A stretch of 64,000 nt of DNA from Bacteroidota bacterium (GCA_014860565.1 JACZJN010000162.1:164926-228925); one strand, 5' to 3'; positions 54,118 to 63,887 are shown, counted from the first letter of the stretch. Numbers and translations: made by a program. Notes: generated by a model not told the origin, from the sequence alone.

Positions 54118-55650
54118 TCACAGGTCGAATTTGATGCCCTGGGCGAGCGGCAAGGTCGCCCCGTAGTTGATCGTGTTCGTCTGCCGGCGCATGTACGCCT
54201 TCCATGCATCGGAACCGGATTCACGTCCGCCGCCGGTCTCCTTTTCCCCACCGAATGCGCCGCCGATTTCCGCACCCGAGGTGCCGATATTGACATTCGC
54301 GATTCCGCAGTCCGATCCCCAATGTGAAAGGAAGGCTTCGGCTTCCTGGAGCTTGTCCGAGAAGATGGAGGATGAAAGCCCCTGCACGACGTCATTCTGA
54401 ACACCGATCGCCTGGTGAACATCACCGCTGTATTTGATCAGGTACAGAATCGGGGCGAATGTCTCTTCCTGAACTATTGCGTACTGATTTTCTGCCTCGA
54501 TGATCGCAGGACGCACGTAGCATCCCGAAGCATACTCTTCCCCCTCGAGTACTTCGCCGCCGTAGATCAGCGTACCGCCCTCTTTGGTGGCCATCTCGAT
54601 CGCCTTGACGAACATCTGCACCGCGCTTTTATCGATAAGGGGACCCACATGATTTTTCTCGTCCATCGGCGTACCGATTCTCAGCGACCCGTATGCCTTC
54701 ACGAGAGTTTCCTTGACCTGGTCGTAGATGTCCTCATGGATAATCAGCCGGCGTGTCGTCGTACAGCGCTGTCCTGCCGTACCCACCGCTCCGAAGACGA
54801 CGGCCGGAATGGCCATCTTCAGATTGGCGTGGGGAGTGAGGATGATCGCGTTATTGCCTCCCAATTCGAGAATGGCGCGGCCGAAACGGCGTGCGATCAT
54901 TTCGTTGGCGTGCCGTCCAACGCTTGTCGAACCGGTAACAGATATCAGAGGGATGCGCTTGTCGTTGAGCATACGCTCGCCAACCGTGGAACCCTTACCG
55001 ATGACCAGCGAGAAAAGGCCTTCGGGAAGGTCGTTCTCGCGCAGTACTTCCGCGATGATGTTCTGACAGGCAATGGCGGTCAGTGGTACTTTCGAGGAGG
55101 GTTTCCAGATATTGACGTCACCGCACACCGCTGCCAGCATGGCATTCCATGACCAGACAGCAACCGGGAAATTGAATGCCGAGATTGTCAGCACGATTCC
55201 GAGCGGGTGATACTGATCGTACATACGGTGCTCCGGCCGCTCGGAATGCATCGTAAAGCCATAGAGCTGGCGTGAAAGTCCGACAGCGAAATCACAGATA
55301 TCGATCATCTCCTGCACCTCGCCCAGACCTTCCTGCAGCGATTTGCCCATTTCATACGAGACGAGCGCGCCGAGCGGTGCCTTGTATTCGCGGAGACGGT
55401 TGCCTATTTGCCGAACGAGGTCGCCGCGCTTTGGTGCGGGCACGGTGCGCCAGTAGATGAATGCCTCCTGCGCTTTGGCGATCACCGCCTCGTATTCCGT
55501 TTCCGTGGCCTGATGCACGCGGGCGATGAACTTGCCATCCGCCGGAGAATGGATTGCGAGTTCCCCGCCCTGTGCGGTCTCGAGCCATTGCTGTCCGGTG
55601 GAGGCGCCGAAATTGACTTCTTTGATTCCCAGTTTACTGAGGAAATCCAT
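54118..55650 (-). CDS. Aldehyde dehydrogenase, ALDH7 (antiquitin)-like
   Basis: A 510-aa NAD(P)-dependent dehydrogenase. Its closest look is to ALDH7/alpha-aminoadipic semialdehyde dehydrogenase: IVLTISAFNFPVAVWSWNAMLAAVCGDVNIWKPS, the catalytic Glu in AILELGGNNAI, and the catalytic Cys in GTAGQRCTTTRRL. ANVNIGTSGAEIGGAFGGEKETGGGRESGSDAWK is another ALDH7 hallmark. It may act in lysine breakdown or aldehyde detoxification. A 123-bp gap separates it from the hybrid kinase upstream. Confidence 0.92.
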   Translation of the reverse strand: MDFLSKLGIKEVNFGASTGQQWLETAQGGELAIHSPADGKFIARVHQATETEYEAVIAKAQEAFIYWRTVPAPKRGDLVRQIGNRLREYKAPLGALVSYEMGKSLQEGLGEVQEMIDICDFAVGLSRQLYGFTMHSERPEHRMYDQYHPLGIVLTISAFNFPVAVWSWNAMLAAVCGDVNIWKPSSKVPLTAIACQNIIAEVLRENDLPEGLFSLVIGKGSTVGERMLNDKRIPLISVTGSTSVGRHANEMIARRFGRAILELGGNNAIILTPHANLKMAIPAVVFGAVGTAGQRCTTTRRLIIHEDIYDQVKETLVKAYGSLRIGTPMDEKNHVGPLIDKSAVQMFVKAIEMATKEGGTLIYGGEVLEGEEYASGCYVRPAIIEAENQYAIVQEETFAPILYLIKYSGDVHQAIGVQNDVVQGLSSSIFSDKLQEAEAFLSHWGSDCGIANVNIGTSGAEIGGAFGGEKETGGGRESGSDAWKAYMRRQTNTINYGATLPLAQGIKFDL

Positions 55651-55773
55651 TGTTACCCTCTTCCTGTTGATGAAGATAGTGGTTGAGTGGCTTGTATGAA
55701 TGAGAGGACATGTGCGCTGGAAATGGAGAGCAAATCAGCCTGATCGAGAACCGCGTTCATTGGTTGCGATCCT

Positions 55774-58464
55774 TCAGATCACGCCTGCGAGAAGCTCCTC
55801 CATGGTTTTGATCAGGACGGCATGATCGACGGGCTTGGAGAAGTACCGGTTGCATCCCGCTGCCAGACACCGTTCCCGATCCGTCGAAAAAGCATGGGCC
55901 GTAACGGCGATCACAGGAATCTTTCCATAGCGCGGAATTTTGCGAATGTCACTGACGAAATCGAGGCCGGACTCTTCCCCACCGAGCGAAACGTCGGCAA
56001 TGACGATATTGACGTCGCGACTCATGATGATGTCATGTGCTTCCCCGACACTTTCCGCCGTATAGACGTTATAGTGCTTACGCAGAGTGATCTTCATGAA
56101 CTGGCGCGTATCGGAATCATCCTCGACCACCAGCAAATTCGGGAGCTTGCGTTCATCGGCTTGCGGGGCCGCAGTCGTGGAGACGCGTTCTTTTTTTACG
56201 AATTTCGAAATCTTCGGGAGATTCTCGCGAGAAACGATCAGATGCTCGGGGAGCGTGATGGTGAATATTGAGCCGACACCTCTCGCACTTTTCACGGTAA
56301 TTCTGCCGCCGACCTGCTCGAGATATCTTCGCACGAGTGCCAGCCCGAGCCCGACTCCCTCAAAGGCGTGACCGGGCGTGTCGTTCGACGGCGTCGTGAT
56401 CTGGAACATCTTGGTCTGATATTCCTCCGAAATTCCGACGCCCGTGTCCTCGACATCGATTGCAAGCTCACCCGTATCCCGTTGATAGAGTCGTACTTCG
56501 ATGTACCCCTTTCGCGTGAATTTTACTGCGTTCTCGAGCAGACTCTCAAGACTGCGCGAGAGGAATGTTTCATCGGCGTGGATCTTGACGTCTCCCAGCT
56601 GATTGTCGAACGACAGGGCGAGGGTTTTCTTCTCGGCGAGAGATTTGATATCGAGAATGCTCTCTTCGATAACCTTTCGAAGGGAGACTTCGCTGTCCTG
56701 GAATTCGATATTCCCGGTCTGCAGACGTGAGATATCGAGGATCAGATCGATGGATTTCGTGAGCCGATCGGCGGATTCGAAAACAAAACCGAAATACTTG
56801 TCCTGCTCCTGTGTCATCGAGCTTTTGATTTCCGATGAGATGTGGTTCAAGTATCCGATCATAATGTACAACGGCGTGCGTATGCCATGAGAGATGTTGG
56901 CGATAAACGCGTCTTTGAGCTTGTCGGCCGCCTCGACCCGTTCCTTTGCGGCGATCAGGGATTGTTCGATTTTCTTGCGCTCGGTAATATCGCTCTTGAT
57001 TGCGATGAAATGACTTACGTTCCCGAACTGGTCCTTCACCGGCGTGATCGTCTGTTCCTCGTGATAGCGTGATCCGTCCTTTCTCTGATTGACGAATTCT
57101 CCACGCCAGACCCGGCCTGACAATATGGTATCCCACATTTCATTGAAGACTTCATTGCGCGCGTCACCTGGATTGAGCGTACGAAGATTCCTTCCAAGCG
57201 CATCCTGGAAATCAAAACCTGTAAGGTCCGTAAATGCGGGATTCACCCAGATGATATTTCCATCAAAGTCGGTAATCACGATCGAATTTGCGGCTGCTTC
57301 GAGTGCTGCCCCCTGTAACTTGAGCTGCGATTCGGCGTCCATGCGATCGGTGATTTCGCGGACGATAGTGACCGTCTGCTCCATGCCGCTCGGGGCGATA
57401 CGTGCTTCGAAGAAGCGCATTTTTTCCATGAACGGAATGGAATACTCCTGCACCTGTACTTCACCGGTTTTCTGCGCCGCTTCGAAATACGGTTCGAACT
57501 GCGCCATCAGCGACCAGGCATATTGCTCGCGGGTCATGTCGGATTTCAAATCCCCGGGTGGGATAAGCAATACAGGATCAGGAGAATAGATTCCGCTTCC
57601 GTCGCGAAGCAGCATCAGATCGGGGAGCGCGTTGAGAACGGCACGCTGACGTGACTCCGACTCGCGAAGGGCTTCCTCCACCCGCCGCCGCTCCTCCACT
57701 TCCTGATTCAGTTCCGAGGTGCGTTCATTGACGCGCTGTTCGAGCGTGAGGTTGACTGTTTCAAGCTCATCATACGCGCCACGCAGGTTCGTGACCATCT
57801 GATTGAAGGAAAACGCCAGATGTCCGACCTCGTCCTGAGACGATACTTTTGCGGTATTCACCAGATTGCCGCTCGCGATCTGTTCCACCGTCTGCACCAT
57901 GCTGCGAAGGGGATTCGTGATCACGGTCGAAACGCCGATGACCGTGGCGACACCGATGAGGAAAATGATAAGACTGATCAGCGCGATGGTGGTCTTGCTT
58001 TCATCGATGCGTTGGTTGACATCGCGGGTCGACAACCCGATATACACTTTCCCAAGGCTCTGTCCGGACCATCGAATGTCGGCTCCGGCCTTACACACCC
58101 CTTCCACGGGGCCGAAGGGTTTATCGAGGTCCTGATACAGCACCTTTTCCGCGATGGGTTTGTTGGTCGCTTCAACAACGTTGCCCTTGGAATCGTGGAC
58201 CACAATATACAGAAGGAGAGAATCGCTTGTCGCGGTCCTGAGTGCGATTTGTCTCTCTGCCACCGCGTCGAGGGAGCCCTGCTGGCCAATGACTCCTGCT
58301 GTCGTGGCGGCGAGGAACTCGGCACGACGGAGGAGGTTCTGATTGTCCTGATCTTTCAGTCGTGCAGGGAAAAAGATAAAAATGAAAATGGAGATCGTCC
58401 AGAACAGCAGGGAGATAACTGCTGTCAGTTTGGCGCGAATGGAAAGATTCGCAAATATCTTCAT
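55774..58464 (-). CDS. Hybrid sensor histidine kinase (HAMP-PAS-PAS-HisKA-HATPase-REC)
   Basis: A product of 896 aa from ATG 58464 (MKIFANLSIRAKLTAVISLLF); the track start overlaps the secretin gene. Two membrane helices (about 12-30 and 160-185) flank a periplasmic sensor region. HAMP is seen in ITNPLRSMVQTVEQIASG. Two PAS-like domains follow (about 275-395 and 400-510). The H-box reads NISHGIRTPL (His near 523), with Gly where Glu is usual. The ATPase domain has LLENAVKFT, DVEDTGVGIS and GVGLGLALV. The C-terminal receiver has Asp in NIVIADVSLGG (near 822). It lies 52 bp after the secretin and is likely part of the pilus operon. Confidence 0.93.
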   Translation of the reverse strand: MKIFANLSIRAKLTAVISLLFWTISIFIFIFFPARLKDQDNQNLLRRAEFLAATTAGVIGQQGSLDAVAERQIALRTATSDSLLLYIVVHDSKGNVVEATNKPIAEKVLYQDLDKPFGPVEGVCKAGADIRWSGQSLGKVYIGLSTRDVNQRIDESKTTIALISLIIFLIGVATVIGVSTVITNPLRSMVQTVEQIASGNLVNTAKVSSQDEVGHLAFSFNQMVTNLRGAYDELETVNLTLEQRVNERTSELNQEVEERRRVEEALRESESRQRAVLNALPDLMLLRDGSGIYSPDPVLLIPPGDLKSDMTREQYAWSLMAQFEPYFEAAQKTGEVQVQEYSIPFMEKMRFFEARIAPSGMEQTVTIVREITDRMDAESQLKLQGAALEAAANSIVITDFDGNIIWVNPAFTDLTGFDFQDALGRNLRTLNPGDARNEVFNEMWDTILSGRVWRGEFVNQRKDGSRYHEEQTITPVKDQFGNVSHFIAIKSDITERKKIEQSLIAAKERVEAADKLKDAFIANISHGIRTPLYIMIGYLNHISSEIKSSMTQEQDKYFGFVFESADRLTKSIDLILDISRLQTGNIEFQDSEVSLRKVIEESILDIKSLAEKKTLALSFDNQLGDVKIHADETFLSRSLESLLENAVKFTRKGYIEVRLYQRDTGELAIDVEDTGVGISEEYQTKMFQITTPSNDTPGHAFEGVGLGLALVRRYLEQVGGRITVKSARGVGSIFTITLPEHLIVSRENLPKISKFVKKERVSTTAAPQADERKLPNLLVVEDDSDTRQFMKITLRKHYNVYTAESVGEAHDIIMSRDVNIVIADVSLGGEESGLDFVSDIRKIPRYGKIPVIAVTAHAFSTDRERCLAAGCNRYFSKPVDHAVLIKTMEELLAGVI

Positions 58465-58516
58465 GTGTCCGCCTTGCTCGCTATCAGGGTACCGACCGCC
58501 CCTCCACCTCCCTGAC

Positions 58517-59779
58517 TTAATCGTTGCGATTTTCTTTCGCCGCTTCAATCTGCTTGAGAAGATTCAGACGCAAATTATCGAGACGTTCGGACTCGCGCTG
58601 AAGAGCTGTTTGTCCGGACTGAATTTCCGCGATTTTCCGTGCAACGCGCTTCTCGATCGAAGGGACAATGTCGGCGCGGAGTACGATGATCAGTTCCTTT
58701 TTATCGACGGTCAGCTCTTCGTATCCGAACAGGTAGCGCAATCCGAACACCCACCAGGGGAGGTCCTTGAGAAAAGGGACACCGCGACGGAGGGATTTCG
58801 TATCATTGGAAACAAGCCCGCCAACAACAGTCTCTTCCCCGTCGATCAGTATCACTGAAGTATTCGCAACCGTCTTGTTGATAATAGTGGTGACGGGATC
58901 TGGCTGAAACGTGCTGCGCTCCGCGGTGATCTCGAGATTCACGAATTCGAGTGAATCCTTGACAAGCACGGTCGGCGTCACTTCGATAATCGTACCGGTA
59001 CTGAAGAAACGTTCAGTCGTATTTCCAGAAAAATCCTTTTGCTTGACGGAGAAATCCTGTCCCACCTGGATGCGGCCTTTTTCGCCGGAACGAACTGTGA
59101 TATTGGGGCTGGAAATCAGTTCACCCAGATTCTCGGATTGCAGGGCCTTCAGTGCAGCGAGTAGTTCTGCCGTGCCATTACCGATCGCGAGGGTCGTGAT
59201 ATTTCCAAGTTCTATCTCGGTCGCACCGCCGTCGCCGGACTGGGATTCAAACACCGTTGTACCGGTATTCGACGTGGTGACGCCGATCTGCGTATTGGTG
59301 GTAGTGTTGGTAAGAAACCAGTCAAGCCCGAGACGTTCGAGTTCACTACGGTTCGCTTCGAAGAAGACAGCGGCGATCTGAACTTCGCGCGATGAGATCG
59401 CCTGATTCGCAGCGAGTTTACTGGTATCACTTTTCGAGCTGCTTTTCTGCAGTTCATACACGCGTGCGAAATCTTCATTCTCCTCGAACCAATACCCTTT
59501 TGCCCGAAGCACCAGTTCGAAGGCGTCCTGCCAATGCATATGCACGATATTGATTCCGATGGGCGAACTTTCCGTACCGTCAAAAATGATCGGTTTATTC
59601 CTGAAACGCTTGCTCGCCGTATTGAAGATGCTGATGGCCTTATCGAAACTCGTGACGGCGTCGATCGATATCAGTTCATCGGGCGCCGTGTACTCTCGCA
59701 CGGGCAACCGCTCCTGCGTTCTCGCAACGGAGAACGGCAGAAGCATGAGTATAAATAAGAGGAGGAATAACGGTTTCAT
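58517..59779 (-). CDS. Type IV pilus/type II secretion-like secretin
   Basis: A 420-aa outer-membrane secretin with a signal peptide (LFLLLFILMLLPFSVA). An N0-like domain (about 45-110, VHMHWQDAFELVLRAKGYWFEE) is followed by a secretin core: VQIAAVFFEANRSELERLGLDWFL, LLAALKALQSENLGELISSPNITVRSGEKGRIQVGQDF, and VILIDGEETVVGGLVSNDTKSLRRGVPFLKDLP. After the core comes a coiled-coil tail (RKIAEIQSGQTALQRESERLDNLRLNLLKQIEAA). It is shorter than PilQ and lacks AMIN domains. It lies 9 bp after the PilO-like gene. Confidence 0.88.
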   Translation of the reverse strand: MKPLFLLLFILMLLPFSVARTQERLPVREYTAPDELISIDAVTSFDKAISIFNTASKRFRNKPIIFDGTESSPIGINIVHMHWQDAFELVLRAKGYWFEENEDFARVYELQKSSSKSDTSKLAANQAISSREVQIAAVFFEANRSELERLGLDWFLTNTTTNTQIGVTTSNTGTTVFESQSGDGGATEIELGNITTLAIGNGTAELLAALKALQSENLGELISSPNITVRSGEKGRIQVGQDFSVKQKDFSGNTTERFFSTGTIIEVTPTVLVKDSLEFVNLEITAERSTFQPDPVTTIINKTVANTSVILIDGEETVVGGLVSNDTKSLRRGVPFLKDLPWWVFGLRYLFGYEELTVDKKELIIVLRADIVPSIEKRVARKIAEIQSGQTALQRESERLDNLRLNLLKQIEAAKENRND

Positions 59780-59788
59780 TGAATCACC

Positions 59789-60697
59789 TCATTTTCGTTT
59801 TGCGCCGAGGTACTGATTTTCGAGACGCAGGGTCATGATATAGCGCTCGATGATCCCACCTTTGTTAAGCATGAAAAGAACCTGGCGACGCTCGGGCATG
59901 ATTTTGGAAACGTAGCCAAGATAGACCTCGTCACCTTCGCTCAGCATGACAAGCTGGCTTTTCTGATCGCTGATAAATGCCCTCCCTTTCATGATCGCCA
60001 GCAGCGTCGAACTCTCAACATTCGGGAGGTCGAATGTATTCGGCGGCACGTCCGGGATAACCAGGGAGCGGAAGGGGTTGTATGTGATCGGGGGAAATTC
60101 GGTCGCGGCAACGGACGGCGTATCAAGTGAGTCGGCGAACGGTTGCTGATCCGAATAATACGCAAGCATATCGATGTCAAACTGCACTGTGTGCGTGATG
60201 CGACCGCGTTCTTCGTCGACGGCATGCACTTCACGCACGTCAAAATTCTGCAGTTTCATCAACCGGGGACCGAATTCAAGAAACTGAACGAGCCGGGCGA
60301 AACTCTCGAAGGATCCCTGTCCGGCAAGATGGTATCTGGTGAATCCACAGCCGTTCTGCTGAACCTGTTCTTCGGTGAAGACATTCAGATCCAGTTCCTG
60401 GCTCTGCGCCAACACTTCGTTGAGAAACGTATTGGTACTACTGGCGGATTCCTCGGTCGCAAGTGTTTTTGGTCTGCGCCGCCAGGCGGCGTTCAGCAGC
60501 TCAACACGCTCCTGTACATCAACGAGGCGATCAAACAAATCGGCAGCGTCACCCAGCTGCTGAGAGATCCTCTCTCGCTCTGCGACGAGTTCCTCGAGAC
60601 GGGGTTCCTGGAACCAATAGATATACGCCAGGCCTCCTCCTGCAACAAGGAAAATGAGCACAGCCAGGATGATGCTATTTCGTACGGCATATGGCAT
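59789..60697 (-). CDS. PilO-like inner-membrane pilus assembly protein
   Basis: A product of about 302 aa from ATG 60697 (MPYAVRNSIILAVLIFLVAGGGLAYIYW). One membrane helix (about 7-28) is followed by a coiled coil (EPRLEELVAERERISQQLGDAADLFDRLVDVQ) and a ferredoxin-like periplasmic domain (about 110-205), the PilO plan. The last ~90 residues (TLLAIMKGRAFISDQKSQLVMLSEGDEVYLGYVSKIMPER) look like a PilP-type beta domain that would contact the secretin, so PilO and PilP functions may be joined here. It sits between the PilMN fusion and the secretin. Confidence 0.75.
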   Translation of the reverse strand: MPYAVRNSIILAVLIFLVAGGGLAYIYWFQEPRLEELVAERERISQQLGDAADLFDRLVDVQERVELLNAAWRRRPKTLATEESASSTNTFLNEVLAQSQELDLNVFTEEQVQQNGCGFTRYHLAGQGSFESFARLVQFLEFGPRLMKLQNFDVREVHAVDEERGRITHTVQFDIDMLAYYSDQQPFADSLDTPSVAATEFPPITYNPFRSLVIPDVPPNTFDLPNVESSTLLAIMKGRAFISDQKSQLVMLSEGDEVYLGYVSKIMPERRQVLFMLNKGGIIERYIMTLRLENQYLGAKRK

Positions 60698-60707
60698 GGG
60701 GTATCCT

Positions 60708-62399
60708 CTAGCTTTCCTTGGGAGCTTCTGCTTTCTTGTTTGCAGGTGGAGGGAAACTCGTCGTTCCCCTTCCGGGCTTGGAAACCGGGGCGGCATCACC
60801 GATCACCGTGGTCACCGAGTCGTGCCAGCGCGCGGCGCGTGAATTGCTGTATGGGTACGTCGTATCCTGACTCAACTGCATATCGTAGCGGAACACCTTG
60901 TTCTCCCCGATCTCCTGCACGGTTACTTCACTGAGTCGCGTTTTTCCGATGCTCGTTGAGAAGCTCGGGATGCTTGATCGTTGCATCGCATATCCAATGA
61001 CGCTGAGCTTGCCCTTCTTATCCATGGTCATTTCGCTCACCCAAATATTACGCAGGGCGTCGGTGCCTTTGGCGAGCGTATCCAACGTTTCGGTCCACAA
61101 CTCCGTATTCAGCAGCAACGTATCGAGCGTGGTGGTCGCGGAGCGGATCGCCTGCGATCGCTGTTCGAGTTCGTCTATCCTATTGACAACGGTTTTCTGT
61201 TCCTCCATCTGCTGCTTGTCATACGCCAGCTCGGATGCGATTATCGCTATGTCCGATTGCTTCTGCAGAGCGATCAAGGTCATGGCGAGCACCGCGGCGA
61301 ACAGGACAAAAAGCAGGACGACCCCGTGCCATGCCAGCTTGAATCGCTTCTGATCCTCACGGATACGGGAGGGCAGTACATCAAGACGATAGAAATGCTC
61401 ATTTTTTGGCTGCAGCGTCTCCCATGCCAGTGCGATGGGTACGAGATAGTTATTCATCTCCCGGAGAATGTCCTTGTCATCGGAATGACCGAGACGCAAC
61501 CGCTTCAGCGAGTGAAATACAACCTCCGGATTGTTTTCCAGGATCTCTTCCTTCAAACCGATTTCTTCCGCCTTGCCGCTCAACACCACTTTATCGGGAT
61601 TGAGATACCCGGCTCCTTCAGCAGTGAGTTCTATGCGGTTGTACAGCGTCGAGACCAGATGTGCGTCATGCGCGCCCTGCTGGATGGCAGGAGCGATATA
61701 CTCAATGTCATGCCCGCGCATCACAAAGAAGTGCGTCACATCGTCGTCGACATGAATGACGTGCATGATTTCTTCCGTGTCGGCACGGAAGTGCACACGC
61801 ACCATGTTAATGAGGGCCACTTCATTGCTTGTGATGAAATTCAACCGGGGGGGACGCTTCTGGCTCCCCTGTGGCGACGTGCAGATTTCCACCATGGGGG
61901 AATCTTCAACGCGCGCGATTGCGAGGACTTTTTTCTCACCCGCCTTCTGCAGTGCGACCGAACGCTTCGGGAGTTCGAGGTTCAGCAGCTTCCCCACTTC
62001 CTCGACCACGCGTGCGCGCACCTTCGAGGGAGTGTCCTTTTTATCGACGGGGAGCAGAAAGCTCCGGACATACGGCGCTTCCAGACCGAGCGAGAAACTC
62101 GCATTGGGGAGATAATGCGTCGCGATGAATTCGCGAAGCGATCCGAGGTCGATACTTTCCTTATCGGTGCTCTCGCCTCCGGCTTCGACTCCGACTTCAT
62201 CAAACGGATTATCTGCCTTCTGGGGGGCATCGCCTTCCACGCTCGCAGCAAACTGCTTGACCGGAAGCGGCATCGATGCCAAGTCAAGTACATTCAACTT
62301 GGTGCCTGTACGGCCAAGCGCAGCAAGGCGCAGCATGGCGCCCTCAATGGAGATTCCGATGCAGATTTCCTGTGGTCGTACCGCTTGACTCATACGCAC
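60708..62399 (-). CDS. PilM-PilN fusion protein
   Basis: A 563-aa protein. The N-terminal ~340 residues look like PilM, an actin-like cytoplasmic protein: ICIGISIEGAMLRLAALG at the start, FITSNEVALINMVRVHFRAD and VIHVDDDVTHFFVMRGHD in the middle. A membrane helix follows (AWHGVVLLFVLFAAVLAMTLIALQ, about 355-378), then a coiled coil (QQMEEQKTVVNRIDELEQRSQAIRSA) and a PilN-like periplasmic domain. PilM and PilN are normally separate; T2SS GspL has a similar joined plan. The C-terminal 40 residues are Pro/Lys-rich. Confidence 0.82.
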   Translation of the reverse strand: MRMSQAVRPQEICIGISIEGAMLRLAALGRTGTKLNVLDLASMPLPVKQFAASVEGDAPQKADNPFDEVGVEAGGESTDKESIDLGSLREFIATHYLPNASFSLGLEAPYVRSFLLPVDKKDTPSKVRARVVEEVGKLLNLELPKRSVALQKAGEKKVLAIARVEDSPMVEICTSPQGSQKRPPRLNFITSNEVALINMVRVHFRADTEEIMHVIHVDDDVTHFFVMRGHDIEYIAPAIQQGAHDAHLVSTLYNRIELTAEGAGYLNPDKVVLSGKAEEIGLKEEILENNPEVVFHSLKRLRLGHSDDKDILREMNNYLVPIALAWETLQPKNEHFYRLDVLPSRIREDQKRFKLAWHGVVLLFVLFAAVLAMTLIALQKQSDIAIIASELAYDKQQMEEQKTVVNRIDELEQRSQAIRSATTTLDTLLLNTELWTETLDTLAKGTDALRNIWVSEMTMDKKGKLSVIGYAMQRSSIPSFSTSIGKTRLSEVTVQEIGENKVFRYDMQLSQDTTYPYSNSRAARWHDSVTTVIGDAAPVSKPGRGTTSFPPPANKKAEAPKES

Positions 62400-62415
62400 T
62401 CTCGGCCGGACAACA

Positions 62416-63732
62416 TCAACTGATCTGCTTGTTGATCAGCTGTCTCAACCGCTTCTTATTGTTGGCAAAATTGGTGGCTTCGTCTATGCTGATAATGTTG
62501 CTCTTGAAAAGTCGATACAGATCCTGTTCCATGGTCATCATTCCAAGCGCGGAGCCCTCCGTGATCATCTGATAGATCTCCCCGGTGTTGCCGTTCTTGA
62601 TCGCCGCACGCACCGAAGGAGTAACGAGCAACACTTCCTTTGCGAGAACACGTTTGCGATCCAGCGTGGGCACCAATTTCTGGGAGATGACGAGCTTCAA
62701 CACATCGGCGAGACGGTTGCGCACGCGCTCCTGCTCTTCAGGTGGGACCTCTCCGATGATTCGGTCGATGCTCTCCACCGCTGCGGAGGTGTGCAGGGTC
62801 GAAAAGACTTTGTGTCCGGAATCTGTAATCTCAAGAGCGGACATGATCGTCTCCGGATCGCGCATTTCACCTATCACCACGATATCAGGATCCTGCCGAA
62901 GCGCCTGCACCGTGCCGTCCTTGAATGACATGACATCACGCCCGACCTCGCGATGCCTCACGACCGATCTGACAGGTGTGTGCACATATTCGATGGGAGC
63001 ACCGATGATAATGATATGTGCGTCCACGGAATTGTTGTTGGCATCGATGATCGCGTCGAGCGTCGTGCTCTTTCCCGAACCGGTGATACCGGTCACAAGG
63101 ATGAGGCCCTCTTTCGTGTTCTTGAGACTTACGATGTTCGTGATATTGGGATGGAAATTATAGCTGCTGTACGGTCGTATCTTTGCCGTGATGGCGCGCA
63201 TGTTCATTCCAACGGCGTCGAGATCAAAGTACGCAGTGCCACGATAACGGAATCGCTCGCCGTTCTCCTCGACATGATAGGAGAAATCGAGACTGCGCCG
63301 TTCAAGCAACGTCTGACGCTGCCGCGGCATTACAAGAGACTGAATCAAAACGTCGCAATACGGGGACTGCAATTCCGGGAGGTCCCTCTGTGGCAGCTTG
63401 TTCCCGTGCACACGAAACCAGATCTCTCCACGTGTGCCGAAACTGCCGACGTCGATATCCGATGCATCCAGCTCCCTCATGCGGGTAATAATGCGTTCGT
63501 AAAACTGCCGGAGGACCTGAATCGCTTTTTCATCCAGGGTTTCAAGTTTTTTTGCAATGAATTCCTGTTTTTCCGTGCCGAAATAATGCGTGGGCATGTC
63601 CCTGACCACGAATTCCATGACTTTCATTGCGTTCGAAAGCATGCGCTCGGAAACCACCGGCTCCGCATTGGAACGTGCAGGTGCTTCCTTGCGGACGGTA
63701 CTTGAAAGGGTTGTGACGGGATCCTGACTCAT
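62416..63732 (-). CDS. PilT-like type IV pilus ATPase
   Basis: A 438-aa secretion ATPase of the PilT/GspE superfamily. It has an N-terminal extension of about 70 residues beyond standard PilT. Walker A is GITGSGKSTTLDAI (about 220), Walker B is DIVVIGEMRDPETI, and the His box is FSTLHTSAAVESIDRI. The Asp box, usually TIEDPIEFVH, reads IIIGAPIEYVH. The AIRNLIRE motif, a PilT hallmark, is replaced by AAIKNGNTGEIY. It would power pilus retraction or a related movement. No PilB, PilC or pilin gene is in the window. It is the first gene of the operon. Confidence 0.88.
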   Translation of the reverse strand: MSQDPVTTLSSTVRKEAPARSNAEPVVSERMLSNAMKVMEFVVRDMPTHYFGTEKQEFIAKKLETLDEKAIQVLRQFYERIITRMRELDASDIDVGSFGTRGEIWFRVHGNKLPQRDLPELQSPYCDVLIQSLVMPRQRQTLLERRSLDFSYHVEENGERFRYRGTAYFDLDAVGMNMRAITAKIRPYSSYNFHPNITNIVSLKNTKEGLILVTGITGSGKSTTLDAIIDANNNSVDAHIIIIGAPIEYVHTPVRSVVRHREVGRDVMSFKDGTVQALRQDPDIVVIGEMRDPETIMSALEITDSGHKVFSTLHTSAAVESIDRIIGEVPPEEQERVRNRLADVLKLVISQKLVPTLDRKRVLAKEVLLVTPSVRAAIKNGNTGEIYQMITEGSALGMMTMEQDLYRLFKSNIISIDEATNFANNKKRLRQLINKQIS

Positions 63733-63887
63733 GTTGCCTGCTATCGAGTGTTCACAGATTCAATTGAAGTTCGGTACTCTTTGCTAAACCTGTGCTTCAC
63801 CTTTTTAACCGGATGCATTGAAATATAATCATTTAATTCTCTCATGGGAAGCACGGAATAAAAAAAAAACAGAAAAAAATCTCCGGG

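Noticed and set aside
60981-62423. 480-aa plus-strand ORF
   Set aside because: Antisense to the PilM-PilN fusion, which has clear domains and neighbours.
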